Below are positions 1 through 8,291 of a DNA stretch of 64,000 nucleotides, piece by piece. Both the position numbers and the translations under genes were made by a program. The notes beneath the pieces are model-generated. The model searched no databases. It had not been told where the DNA came from and was given only the letters and a program-made list of their open reading frames with translations. The stretch lies in the NCBI RefSeq assembly GCF_004153455.1, contig NZ_SDQE01000001.1:186001-250000 (forward strand), in the 5' to 3' direction. The DNA is from Allopusillimonas ginsengisoli. Its GTDB lineage: Bacteria > Pseudomonadota > Gammaproteobacteria > Burkholderiales > Burkholderiaceae_B. Within the stretch, counting starts at the first letter, position 1. Every line of letters begins with the position of its first letter.

Positions 1-303
1 GTTTGGTTTTCATGCTAGATCCTGTGAAATGTAACAGTTGTGCTCCCCCGCTACGGCAGGGATACCCACGATCGGGCCTATAGACTAGCCCGACGTTTCC
101 CCCTAGTAAAGCGTAAATCCTGCCCAAAATCCTTTACCTTGGCGAAGCCTTTCGTTAAACTTGCGGGATTCCAAAGTTCAATTTGCGTAAAGCCATGCCT
201 ATTTAGCGTGATTTTGCAGTAGCATTGCTAGCTTTTGCTGCCAAAACTCTGCAAATTCGTTTATCTCGCTGGGCGGTTTTACGCAAGCTCAACAAAAAAG
301 CCC
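1..303. other. Upstream region with no recognisable gene
   Basis: About 300 bases precede the lipoprotein gene. Short open frames exist here, but none resembles a protein I know or has a convincing ribosome binding site. It probably holds the end of whatever lies to the left and the promoter and leader of the gene at 304. I see no clear terminator or operator. Confidence 0.4.
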
Positions 304-981
304 ATGCCGCCACATCGACTAAGCCGCCTATCCCCGTACATTAATTTTAAATTTCTGTCTCGTGGCGCAAAAGCCCTCCTGCTGGTGTCCTCTCTTGCTC
401 TGGCAGGGTGCGCAACGACTCAAAATGAGCAGTACGCAGAGTCCTCCTACTCTCCCAACCGCGTTCAGCGCAACAACTACCTCGCACACACACAGTCGGA
501 TCCACTTGGCGCATACCTGTCATCCCGCGAGTCCGAATACCCGATTTCCCAACCCAAGAACAACAACAAAAAAACGATGGTGGCTACCGCGCTTAGCGTG
601 CTGGGCACTAAGTACCGGTTCGGTGGCGAAACCCCCAACACGGGTTTCGACTGCAGCGGCCTGGTTATCTATGCTGCCGAAAAATCCCTCGGCCTGAAAC
701 TGCCCCGCCAATCGTCGGCGTTGGCGCATCAGGGGGTTGCAGTCAAGCGCAATGAGCTCAAGCGAGGAGACCTGGTGTTCTTCAACACCCGTGGCCGGCG
801 CTTTTCACATGTAGGCATTTATCTGGGCGACAAGAAATTCGTACATGCACCGCGCACAGGCTCTGTGGTACGAATCGAAAATATGGATGTGTCTTACTGG
901 AAAAAGCGCTACAACGGCGCACGCCGCCTGGCAGCCAATACGAATACCCACGGCAAATCGCAATTGACTGCCACGAACTAG
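304..981 (+). CDS. NlpC/P60 family cell-wall endopeptidase, lipoprotein
   Basis: A 225-residue C40 peptidase expected to cut peptide cross-links of peptidoglycan at the periplasmic face of the envelope. The N-terminus is basic and then hydrophobic, ending in the lipobox LALAGC, so Cys36 would be lipidated. A low-complexity linker of about 50 residues follows, then the NlpC/P60 domain from about residue 90. The catalytic cysteine is Cys117 in FDCSGL; the histidines are His169 in FSHVGIYLG and His181 in FVHAP. I chose the ATG at 304 because it places a normal signal peptide at the N-terminus; a TTG at 235 would add 23 unlikely residues. A hairpin terminator follows. The gene stands alone. The family call is firm; the exact bond cleaved is not known. 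Confidence 0.88.
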   Translation: MPPHRLSRLSPYINFKFLSRGAKALLLVSSLALAGCATTQNEQYAESSYSPNRVQRNNYLAHTQSDPLGAYLSSRESEYPISQPKNNNKKTMVATALSVLGTKYRFGGETPNTGFDCSGLVIYAAEKSLGLKLPRQSSALAHQGVAVKRNELKRGDLVFFNTRGRRFSHVGIYLGDKKFVHAPRTGSVVRIENMDVSYWKKRYNGARRLAANTNTHGKSQLTATN

Positions 982-1032
982 ATTCGATGAATGACAGGCC
1001 AACGCCTGCCTGGAAGCTACATCGGTAAAAAT

Positions 1033-1067
1033 AAACACCCCAAGCGCCATAGGGCTTTGGGGTGTTT
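1033..1067. terminator. Bidirectional rho-independent terminator
   Basis: An 11-bp perfect inverted repeat (AAACACCCCAA at 1033-1043 and its complement at 1057-1067) sits between the convergent lipoprotein and DUF2325 genes. The T-rich flank is better on the minus strand, but both genes could use it. Confidence 0.75.
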
Positions 1068-1116
1068 TGCTTTGAACAGGCCGGGCTCAGCGGCGAGGTA
1101 CAGACATGGCAGCAGA

Positions 1117-1509
1117 TTAATGAAGCCTTGCTTTTGCGCCGGACTGACGCCCTGCTTGCTGGACAAAATTGACAGGCTGTTCGGATTTGCTGGTGGCTGG
1201 ACATGCTTCACAGTAGCCGCACTGATTCAGTGCCTGCTTCATGGCGCAAACCGAGCGCCTGCAGGCCAGCACACGTATGCCGGCGCGCTGGGCAGCGGCA
1301 CGAAAGGTTTTCATGACGTTGTGACCGAGAAAATCGGTGAGGAGGATGAGCAGCTCGGTACCAGAGGGAAGCTGCAAGGTTTTTTTCTGGTGGGCGGGAT
1401 CGCGACCACTGATGTGGTGGCGTATGGCGATGTTGTGGCCTTTCAGAAGTTCGGGGATATTGCCCAGGCGGTCGGCCCCGACAACCACTGCGCTGACAAG
1501 TTGAGACAT
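1117..1509 (-). CDS. DUF2325 domain protein, cysteine-rich C-terminus
   Basis: A 130-residue protein with the DUF2325 pattern: it opens MSQLVSAVVVGADRLGNIP, continues through a HHISGRD segment, and ends in a cysteine-rich part containing CRRSVC and CGYCEAC, which could bind a metal or form disulfides. The family's function is not established. I start it at the ATG at 1509, which gives the standard domain N-terminus; an upstream in-frame ATG near 1653 would add 48 residues reading through the promoter region and the end of the neighbouring gene. The AT-rich stretch at 1542-1560 just upstream resembles a Fur box, so iron control is possible. A convergent terminator lies downstream. Confidence 0.72.
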   Translation of the reverse strand: MSQLVSAVVVGADRLGNIPELLKGHNIAIRHHISGRDPAHQKKTLQLPSGTELLILLTDFLGHNVMKTFRAAAQRAGIRVLACRRSVCAMKQALNQCGYCEACPATSKSEQPVNFVQQAGRQSGAKARLH

Positions 1510-1541
1510 GAAGATGCTCCGGAACAAGAAGGTTCCGTAAC

Positions 1542-1560
1542 GATAATCATTCTTATTTTT
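1542..1560. promoter_or_regulatory. Possible Fur box
   Basis: The 19 bases GATAATCATTCTTATTTTT match the classical 19-bp Fur consensus at 13 positions by my count. The site lies 33-51 bases upstream of the DUF2325 start codon, where a promoter is expected. The left half is much stronger than the right half. Confidence 0.45.
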
Positions 1561-1588
1561 ATTGTCAACGGGCTGACCGTGTAAAAGT

Positions 1589-2563
1589 TTATTTTTCTGG
1601 CAAGGCGTTTTGCTGCCCGGTTTGCTGCGTGGCGTCGATGGCTTCCTGGACAACTTCGCGGGTTAGCTCCGGCGCCAGCATTTCGAGCAGTACATAAACG
1701 TAATCACGCAGAAAGACACCAGACTTGACGGCGACACGCGTGACATGGGTGCCGAACAAATGCCCGACAGGCAGGCCTACAAGGCCCTTGTCGCGGCGCG
1801 GGTCGAAAGCCATGCCTGCGATGATGCCTATGCCCAGCCCAACATCGACATAGGTTTTGATGACGTCTGCATCAATGGCTTCCAATACGATGTCCGGTGT
1901 TATGCCGTGCTCGGCAAAACGCTCATCGATCGCCCGACGGCCGGAAAAGGCGTGATCATAGGTAACAATGGCATACTCCGCCAGTTGTTCGAGCGAAAGG
2001 CTGCGAGCCTGCTTGGACGTAAGCTCGGCCAGGGGATGATCAGGGCGCACCACCACTACGTGCTCCCACGAATAAACGGGCAAGGCGGCCAGCCCTGGCG
2101 TTCCAGCGAGGGTTTCGGTGGCAATGGCCACATCGGCGTGCTCGTGCAGCACCAGCCGGGCCAGATGCGGCGGATTGCCCTCGGCCAGCGACAGCCTGAC
2201 CTTGGGAAAACGCTTGCGAAAGGCTGGGATGACTTTTGGCAGAATATAGCGAGCCTGTGCGTGCGTGCAGGCAATCACCAGGCCACCCTCGTCGCGCCGG
2301 GCAAATTCGTCGCTGACTTTCTTGAGATTATCCACTTCGCGCATGATGCGATCGATGACTTGCGCCACCGACTGCCCCGGCTTGGTCAGCCCCTTGATCC
2401 GCTTGCCGTGGCGCTCGAAGATCTTGATGCCCAGTTCGTCCTCGAACTCGATGATGGCTTTGGAGACACCCGGCTGCGAAGTGAACAGCGCCCGTGCGGC
2501 CTCTGTAAGATTGAAGTTGCGCCGTATGGTTTCGCGGACAAAACGGAATTGCTGTAGATTCAT
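1589..2563 (-). CDS. CysB-like LysR-type transcriptional regulator
   Basis: A 324-residue LysR-type regulator of the CysB/Cbl subgroup. The first 60 residues form the winged helix-turn-helix and match CysB closely: MNLQQFRFVRETIRRNFNLT, then a SQPGVSKAI recognition helix and FERHGKRIKGLT. The rest is the two-lobed effector domain. CysB proteins respond to N-acetylserine or sulfur status and activate sulfate assimilation and cysteine genes, but no such genes are in this window, so its targets are elsewhere. The start ATG at 2563 is the family start. It is monocistronic, with a terminator for the upstream mmsA transcript at 2604-2619. CysB itself or a Cbl-like paralog cannot be told apart here. 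Confidence 0.85.
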   Translation of the reverse strand: MNLQQFRFVRETIRRNFNLTEAARALFTSQPGVSKAIIEFEDELGIKIFERHGKRIKGLTKPGQSVAQVIDRIMREVDNLKKVSDEFARRDEGGLVIACTHAQARYILPKVIPAFRKRFPKVRLSLAEGNPPHLARLVLHEHADVAIATETLAGTPGLAALPVYSWEHVVVVRPDHPLAELTSKQARSLSLEQLAEYAIVTYDHAFSGRRAIDERFAEHGITPDIVLEAIDADVIKTYVDVGLGIGIIAGMAFDPRRDKGLVGLPVGHLFGTHVTRVAVKSGVFLRDYVYVLLEMLAPELTREVVQEAIDATQQTGQQNALPEK

Positions 2564-2603
2564 AAACGAGGCCTGATTGGCGAACCATTTTCATTAGAAA
2601 AAC

Positions 2604-2619
2604 GGCCCTGAAAAGGGCC
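2604..2619 (-). terminator. Rho-independent terminator after mmsA
   Basis: GGCCCT, a GAAA tetraloop and AGGGCC form a tight hairpin. On the minus strand it is followed by a run of five T, which fits termination of the leftward transcript that ends with mmsA about 165 bases away. Confidence 0.7.
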
Positions 2620-2782
2620 ATTATATGTAATAAAGAAGATGGTTTATATTGTTTTTAGTAATTAGTTTACGCCACGCTCATAGGCACAGACTTTACCCCC
2701 TGCCGCGCCTGGCGGTACCAGGGGTCTTGCGGAACCAGGCAGGCTCCCCGTGTTTCGCGGCACAGGGAAGCCAAACGGGCGC

Positions 2783-4276
2783 TTACTTCATCGAGATCGT
2801 GGTATTGACGCCCGCGGCATGGGCCGACCAGCGCGCTGTAACTGTTTTGGTTTGTGTCCAGAAATACACCGCCTGCTTGCCATTCGGGCCAAGATCGCCC
2901 AGTTTGGACGCGCGGGATCCCGTGAAGCTGAACCAGGCCACCGGGACAGGAATCGGAATATTGATGCCGATCTGGCCCACGTCGATGTTGTGCTGGAAGT
3001 AGCGCGCAGCGCCGCCGTCCTGAGTAAACACGGCAACGCCGTTCCCATTGGGATTCTGGTTGATGAACTCCACAGCCTCTTCAAGCGTATCCACGCAAAC
3101 TACCGCGAGCACAGGCCCAAAAACCTCTTCACGGTAGATCGTCATATCCGCCTTCACGCCACTAAAGACTGTGGGCCCGACAAAGTTGCCTTTTTCGTAC
3201 CCTTTAACGGTCAGCTTGCGGCCGTCCAGCAGCAGTTCCGCCCCTTCATCCACGCCTTTTTGGATCAGGTCCTCTACCCGCTCGAGCGCGGCAGGCGAAA
3301 CCAGCGGGCCAAGATCCGCATCGCGATCCGAACCGATGCTGACTTTCAGCTTCTTGGCGCGCTCGATGAAATCAGGCAGCCAGTCGCGCGCCTCGCCCAC
3401 CATTACGGCAACCGACGTCGCCATGCAGCGCTGTCCTGCAGCGCCAAATGCAGCCCCCACCAATTGATTGAGCGCGACTTCGCGATCAGCGTCCGGCAGA
3501 ATGACGCAATGGTTCTTTGCGCCCATCATTGCCTGGCAGCGCTTGCCGGCCTTGGAGGAACGACGGTAAATCTCTGTTCCCACATGGGTGGAGCCAATAA
3601 ACGATACTGCCTTGATGTCGGGATGATCGCAAATGCCGTTGGCAATTTCCGGGCCGCCATGTACAACATTCAGCACACCGGGAGGCAGGCCAGCCTCCAG
3701 TGCCAACTGTGCCAGCATCAGCGACGAGCTCGGATCCTGCTCGGACGGTTTAAGTATGAAGGTATTGCCTGCCGTGATGGCCATGGGGAACATAAAGCAC
3801 GGCAGCATGATGGGAAAGTTAAAAGCGGTAATGCCTGCGCATACACCCAGAGGCTGGATCAGCGTGTACACGTCAATGCCTGTGGCCGCATTTTCGGCAT
3901 ATTCGCCCAACTGCAGCGATGCCATGGCGCAAGCATGTTCAATGACTTCCAGGCCGCGCCCCACCTCGCCTTCGGCATCGGGCAGCGTCTTGCCATGCTC
4001 CAGCGAGATGGATTTGGCGATGGCGGCAGTGTTGTCGCGCACCAGCTTCTGAAGATTGAGCATGACGCGCGTGCGATTGGCCTGGCTGGTATTGCGCCAC
4101 GTCTTGAAAGCTTCCTTGGAATTGGCCACCGCCATGTCCAGTTCTTCCTTGGTCGCAAAGGGTACCTGGGCCACCACTTCTTGAGTGGCAGGATTGAGCA
4201 CATCCCTCCACTCCGTGGACTTTGACTGAACCAGCTCACCACCAATCAATAGTGGGATTCGAGGTACTGCACTCAT
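2783..4276 (-). CDS. mmsA: CoA-acylating methylmalonate-semialdehyde dehydrogenase
   Basis: A 497-residue aldehyde dehydrogenase of the MmsA type, which oxidises methylmalonate semialdehyde or malonate semialdehyde to propionyl-CoA or acetyl-CoA with loss of CO2, using CoA and NAD. The catalytic cysteine is Cys284 in GQRCMATS; the NAD-binding region has ITAFNFPIMLP and SFIGSTHVG. Length and motifs are typical throughout. The start at 4276 has a good AGGAGA Shine-Dalgarno. It lies 53 bases downstream of a Liv-type binding protein and is probably co-transcribed with it. MmsA normally serves valine, inositol or beta-alanine breakdown; with no mmsB or iol genes beside it, the substrate route here is open. 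Confidence 0.9.
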   Translation of the reverse strand: MSAVPRIPLLIGGELVQSKSTEWRDVLNPATQEVVAQVPFATKEELDMAVANSKEAFKTWRNTSQANRTRVMLNLQKLVRDNTAAIAKSISLEHGKTLPDAEGEVGRGLEVIEHACAMASLQLGEYAENAATGIDVYTLIQPLGVCAGITAFNFPIMLPCFMFPMAITAGNTFILKPSEQDPSSSLMLAQLALEAGLPPGVLNVVHGGPEIANGICDHPDIKAVSFIGSTHVGTEIYRRSSKAGKRCQAMMGAKNHCVILPDADREVALNQLVGAAFGAAGQRCMATSVAVMVGEARDWLPDFIERAKKLKVSIGSDRDADLGPLVSPAALERVEDLIQKGVDEGAELLLDGRKLTVKGYEKGNFVGPTVFSGVKADMTIYREEVFGPVLAVVCVDTLEEAVEFINQNPNGNGVAVFTQDGGAARYFQHNIDVGQIGINIPIPVPVAWFSFTGSRASKLGDLGPNGKQAVYFWTQTKTVTARWSAHAAGVNTTISMK

Positions 4277-4329
4277 GAATGTCTCCTGAATAAATAGGTA
4301 TGGAACAGATGTCCTTCGTTAAATCTGGC

Positions 4330-5544
4330 TCAGCTTTTCTTGACCAGCGGGCAAGTGGACTCCGACAGAGGCTGGAACGCATCGGCGGCCGGAATGGTTG
4401 CCACCAGCTTAGACAGATCCCATTCCCCCGTGGACTCGCCGGGCTTCTTAACCTCATACAAATACATATCGTGAATCACGCGCCCATCGGGCCGGATCGA
4501 CGCATTGCGCATAATCGGATCCTCGATGGGAATCCCGCGCATTTTCTCTGCCACGGCGTGCCCTTCTACCGATCCGCTCGCAGCCACCGCCTTCAGATAA
4601 TGCAGCACACTGGAATAAACGCCGGCCTGAGTCATGGTCGGTTTAAGTCCGTCAAAGGCCTGGGCAAAGCGATCGGACCACGCACGGGTCTGGTCGTCAA
4701 AGTCCCAGTAAAAACCATCCACGTAGGTCAAGCCCTGGGCATTATCCAATCCTAGAGCGCGCAAATCCGAAAGAAAAATCAAGAGCGAAGCGAGCCGCTG
4801 TCCGCCTTCTACAATGCCAAACTCACGTGCCTGCTTGATGGCGTTGACCACGTCGGCGCCGCCGTTGGCCAGGGCGACAACCTGAGCGCCAGAACTCTGA
4901 GCCTGCAATAAGTAGGAAGCGAAATCAGGTACGTTCAGGGGATGCCGGACCGCGCCTACAACGTTGCCGCCCAGCTCCTTGACCATATTCGCGGCACCTT
5001 TTTCCAGGGAATGGCCAAAGGCGTAGTCAACCGTAATGAAGAACCAGGACTTGCCACCCTTGTCCACCATGGCTTTCACACCCCCAACCGACTGGGAATA
5101 GACGTCGAACATCCAGTGAAACCCGACTGGCGAGCAGTTGTCATTGGTCAGCCCCGTTGTGGCGGGGCCGGAGAACATGACGACTTTGTCCTTTTCCTTG
5201 GCAATGCCCTGCACGGCCAGGGCGACGGCAGAGTTGGTCAGATCGGCAATCGCGGTAACGCCGTCACGGTCGAACCACTCACGCGCTTTTGCCGCGCCGA
5301 CGTCCGCCTTGTTCTGGTTGTCCGCAGACACCAAATCTATCGTCATGCCTTTGCAATCTGCTTTGAGGCAATCCTCGATGGCAAGCTTGGCCGCCGCGAC
5401 CGAGCCCACCCCACCCATTGATGCATAGGTGCCTGACATGTCGGTAAGAATGCCTATCTTGACCGGCGGCGCGTCCGCTGCGGTCGCCGCCGCGCCAAGG
5501 CCCATGCACAGGCCGGCCAGCAATGACAAGGTGAATCTCTTCAT
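4330..5544 (-). CDS. Liv-type (branched-chain amino acid family) ABC substrate-binding protein
   Basis: A 404-residue periplasmic binding protein of the Leu/Ile/Val or amide/urea-binding type. It has a cleavable signal peptide (MKRFTLSLLAGLCMGLG to about Ala22), then the type I fold with VKIGILTDMSGTYASMGG and SADNQNKADVGAA near the ligand cleft. I use the ATG at 5544, which has GGAGACGCC in front and starts exactly at the signal peptide; longer starts run through the promoter. No permease or ATPase genes are beside it, so it must share membrane components encoded elsewhere. It heads a two-gene unit with mmsA, and the divergent LysR gene at 5706 is the likely regulator. The ligand is unknown; family membership is sure. 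Confidence 0.85.
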   Translation of the reverse strand: MKRFTLSLLAGLCMGLGAAATAADAPPVKIGILTDMSGTYASMGGVGSVAAAKLAIEDCLKADCKGMTIDLVSADNQNKADVGAAKAREWFDRDGVTAIADLTNSAVALAVQGIAKEKDKVVMFSGPATTGLTNDNCSPVGFHWMFDVYSQSVGGVKAMVDKGGKSWFFITVDYAFGHSLEKGAANMVKELGGNVVGAVRHPLNVPDFASYLLQAQSSGAQVVALANGGADVVNAIKQAREFGIVEGGQRLASLLIFLSDLRALGLDNAQGLTYVDGFYWDFDDQTRAWSDRFAQAFDGLKPTMTQAGVYSSVLHYLKAVAASGSVEGHAVAEKMRGIPIEDPIMRNASIRPDGRVIHDMYLYEVKKPGESTGEWDLSKLVATIPAADAFQPLSESTCPLVKKS

Positions 5545-5638
5545 TGGCGTCTCCATTATGTATATGTACTTATTGATGTACTTGGGGGGTGTGCTTGATG
5601 CGATGCGGCGTGCTACGCTCCGCTTCAGGCAGTGTAGT

Positions 5639-5696
5639 TGTGTAAAAAACATATTTCCATCAAAATATTTGCACATTCAATGCTCAATTTTGCACA
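5639..5696. promoter_or_regulatory. Candidate LysR binding repeats
   Basis: TTTGCACA occurs twice, at 5668-5675 and 5689-5696, spaced 21 bases (two helical turns), and a related inverted copy TGTGTAAA lies at 5639-5646. All are between the divergent binding-protein and LysR genes, where a LysR-type regulator usually binds. Confidence 0.4.
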
Positions 5697-5705
5697 ACAG
5701 ACACA

Positions 5706-6626
5706 ATGCTCGACTGGGACGGCTTGCGGTATTTTCTGGAAGTGGCGCGTACACAGCGTGTCAGCGCGGCCGCCTTGCGGCTTGGGGTGCGTCATACCAC
5801 GGTGTCACGCCGTATCCAGGCGCTGGAGCGCGAGCTGGACACCATGCTGTTCAACAAGTCCAAGGCCTCGGGCTTTACGCTCACAGAAGACGGCGCCCGC
5901 CTGTTTACTCACGCCGAACAGATCGAAGGCACATTGATCAACGCACGCGAGGCAATCTCCGGCCAGTCACAGACATTGTCCGGCCACCTGCGCGTAGGTT
6001 CAACCGAAGGATTCGGCAGTTACGTGCTGGCCCCGCTCATGATTGATTTCCAGCACCGTTACCCTGCCATCACGCTTGACATCATGCCGGTGCCTCGTTT
6101 CATCAGCCTTTCAAAGCGCGAGGCCGACATCGCGATTTCGCTGGAACGCCCCCAGCGGGGGCCGTATCTGTGCACCAAGCTCATGGATTATTCGCTCAAA
6201 CTGTATGCGCACCGAGATTATCTGGCGCAGGCGGCTCACATCGAATCCAAGGACGACCTGGTCCATCACGCCTTCATTGGTTATGTTGAAGAATTGCTGT
6301 TCAGTGACCGCTTGCGCTATCTGGAAGACATCGTGCCCAATACACGCGTCATCTTCCGCAGCACCAGCGTGATTGCACAATATCACGCAGTGCTGCAGGC
6401 GAGATCGCTGGCCATCCTGCCCTGCTTCATGGCCGCGCAGGATCCCCGGCTGCAGGTGGTGCTTGAAGACGAAATCGCCATTACCCGCAGTTTCTGGATG
6501 TACTGCCATGAAGACTTCCGCCAGTCCACACGCGTGATGGCATTATGGGATTTCCTGAAACAATCCGTTCAGCTGAACGCGCCGCTGCTCAAGGGGCAAC
6601 GCGGCAACCTGACATATCTTGACTGA
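5706..6626 (+). CDS. LysR-type transcriptional regulator
   Basis: A 306-residue LysR-family regulator. The first 60 residues form the helix-turn-helix (WDGLRYFLEVARTQRVSAAA, then TTVSRRIQALERELDTMLF), followed by the effector-binding domain. It is divergent from the binding protein-mmsA pair across a 161-base gap, the standard arrangement for a LysR regulator and its target. The eda gene starts 30 bases downstream in the same direction and may be co-transcribed, though the two need not share a function. The inducer cannot be read from the sequence. The ATG at 5706 gives the standard N-terminus. Confidence 0.88.
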   Translation: MLDWDGLRYFLEVARTQRVSAAALRLGVRHTTVSRRIQALERELDTMLFNKSKASGFTLTEDGARLFTHAEQIEGTLINAREAISGQSQTLSGHLRVGSTEGFGSYVLAPLMIDFQHRYPAITLDIMPVPRFISLSKREADIAISLERPQRGPYLCTKLMDYSLKLYAHRDYLAQAAHIESKDDLVHHAFIGYVEELLFSDRLRYLEDIVPNTRVIFRSTSVIAQYHAVLQARSLAILPCFMAAQDPRLQVVLEDEIAITRSFWMYCHEDFRQSTRVMALWDFLKQSVQLNAPLLKGQRGNLTYLD

Positions 6627-6656
6627 ATCGCGCTAGCCTCGGAATACAATATCGCC

Positions 6657-7286
6657 ATGAACGCACTTAAATTACTTCAGCAAAGCCCGGTCATGCCGGT
6701 GATTGTCATCAAGGATATCGACACTGCTGTGGATCTGGCTCGGGCGCTGGTAACCGGCGGCATACGCAGCCTTGAAATCACCTTGCGCTCCGACGTTGCG
6801 CTGCAGGCCATCCAGGCCATCAGTGCTGCCGTGCCGGAAGCGTTGGTGGGCGTCGGCACCGTCCGCACCCCCGACCAACTCGAGGCTGCCATGAAGGCCG
6901 GCGCAAAGTTCGGCGTCAGCCCGGGGCTCACGCCCGATCTGGCCAAATTCGCAAGCCATGCGGGTATTCCTTTTCTGCCGGGTGTCGCCACGGCCTCCGA
7001 ATCCATGTTCGCCGCGGATCAGGGTTTTGCCGTGCAAAAGTTGTTTCCGGCCGAAGCGGTCGGCGGCCAGGCGCTGCTCAAGGCGCTGTATGGCCCGCTG
7101 CCCGATATCGTCTTTTGCCCCACAGGTGGCATCAATGCAGCGAATGCGGCTCAATATATGGCATTGCCAAATGTGCAATGCGTGGGGGGTTCGTGGCTTA
7201 CGCCGGATGCCGCCGTGGCAGGCAGGCAATGGGATGCCATCACCACCCTGGCCAGAGAAGCCTGCACCCTGCTGGCCGTGCCATAA
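6657..7286 (+). CDS. eda: KDPG aldolase (2-dehydro-3-deoxy-6-phosphogluconate aldolase)
   Basis: A 209-residue class I aldolase that splits KDPG into pyruvate and glyceraldehyde 3-phosphate, the last step of the Entner-Doudoroff pathway; the family often also cleaves 4-hydroxy-2-oxoglutarate. The Schiff-base lysine is Lys128 in VQKLFPAEA, the general acid/base is Glu40 in SLEITLRS, and the phosphate-binding segment is CPTGGIN near residue 154. Length is typical. It converges on the putative kgu operon with 24 bases between stops. The partner dehydratase edd is not in the window. It would take 6-phosphogluconate products from both the putative 2-ketogluconate route and zwf-pgl once Edd is supplied. 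Confidence 0.93.
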   Translation: MNALKLLQQSPVMPVIVIKDIDTAVDLARALVTGGIRSLEITLRSDVALQAIQAISAAVPEALVGVGTVRTPDQLEAAMKAGAKFGVSPGLTPDLAKFASHAGIPFLPGVATASESMFAADQGFAVQKLFPAEAVGGQALLKALYGPLPDIVFCPTGGINAANAAQYMALPNVQCVGGSWLTPDAAVAGRQWDAITTLAREACTLLAVP

Positions 7287-7310
7287 AACATCTGCAGCCT
7301 GAGGCAAGAT

Positions 7311-8282
7311 TCAGGTCGGCAGCGGGTAGGCCGCCAGGGGTGGCTTGCCGCGCAGCGCAAGCAATATATTGTCTACCGCCATGCGGGCCATGGCCGCACG
7401 GGTTTCATGTGTGGCAGAACCCGCGTGCGGCGTGGCCGTTACCCTGGGATGATCCCGCAACGGCGAATCCTGCGGCAGGGGCTCCACATCGAACACGTCC
7501 AGCCCAGCGCCACGTATCTGGTTTCGATCCAGCGCATCCAGCAATGCCTGCTCTTGCACAATGGGCCCGCGGGCACCGTTGATCAGAATGGCTTGCGGCT
7601 TCATCTGAGCAAATTCATCGGGCCCGATCATTCCCCGCGTTTCAGGCGTAAGCGGCATGACAATCACAACGAAATCCGACTGCCGCAGTACTTCCTGCAA
7701 TGTTGCGGCACGCGCCCGGCCTTGAGGCAAGCCACTGTCCACTGGGCGACGGGTATGGTATAGAACCGGCATGTTGAATCCGAGCGCGGCGCGGCGTGCA
7801 AGGGCTTGCCCAATCCGGCCATAACCCAGTATGCCCAGCGTTTTGCCATAAACATCCCAGCCGAACATGTCGTTGCCCAGGTTTTTTTTCCAGCGCCCTT
7901 GCTGGACGTAGCGGCCCAATTCGACAAGACGGCGACTGCTACCCAGTACCAGGGCAAAAAGAAAATCCGCAACAGATTCCGTCAGCACGCCTGGAGTATG
8001 GCACAGCATGATATGACGGCGGCCCAGCGACGCGAGCGGAAACTGATCTATGCCGACCGAAATGCTGGAAATCACTTCCAGGCTGGGCGCCCTGTCCAGC
8101 AGCGCATCGTCGATACTGTAGCTGGATCCGATCAGCCCATGCGCGGAAGGCAGCGCGTCAAGAAAAGCTTGCATTTGCGCAGGTTTGCGTGGATCTGCGC
8201 AGGTGACATCGTGCTCTGCCTGGAGGCGTTCGAGCTCACCAGGGGGTAAATCCCGATATACCACTACATGCTTGCGTTCCAT
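7311..8282 (-). CDS. kguD: D-2-hydroxyacid dehydrogenase, probable 2-keto-6-phosphogluconate reductase
   Basis: A 323-residue NAD(P)-dependent dehydrogenase of the D-isomer 2-hydroxyacid family. The Rossmann motif GILGYGRIGQA lies at about 150-160; the catalytic triad is Arg238 (NGARG), Glu267 (DVEP) and His286 (TPHAG). Family members include 2-ketogluconate reductase, glyoxylate/hydroxypyruvate reductase and KguD, which reduces 2-keto-6-phosphogluconate to 6-phosphogluconate. I favour KguD because it follows a PfkB kinase by 9 bases and belongs to an operon preceded by a PtxS-type operator. By sequence alone GhrB/TkrA-like activity is equally possible. It is the last gene of the leftward operon. 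Confidence 0.75.
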   Translation of the reverse strand: MERKHVVVYRDLPPGELERLQAEHDVTCADPRKPAQMQAFLDALPSAHGLIGSSYSIDDALLDRAPSLEVISSISVGIDQFPLASLGRRHIMLCHTPGVLTESVADFLFALVLGSSRRLVELGRYVQQGRWKKNLGNDMFGWDVYGKTLGILGYGRIGQALARRAALGFNMPVLYHTRRPVDSGLPQGRARAATLQEVLRQSDFVVIVMPLTPETRGMIGPDEFAQMKPQAILINGARGPIVQEQALLDALDRNQIRGAGLDVFDVEPLPQDSPLRDHPRVTATPHAGSATHETRAAMARMAVDNILLALRGKPPLAAYPLPT

Positions 8283-8291
8283 AGCGCTACC

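Noticed and set aside
991-1584. A plus-strand frame of 197 codons
   Set aside because: Overlaps the DUF2325 gene on the other strand and begins in the terminator region; no family match.
2750-4225. A 491-codon open frame on the plus strand
   Set aside because: It lies entirely opposite mmsA, has no family match, and its length is explained by the codon bias of the real gene.
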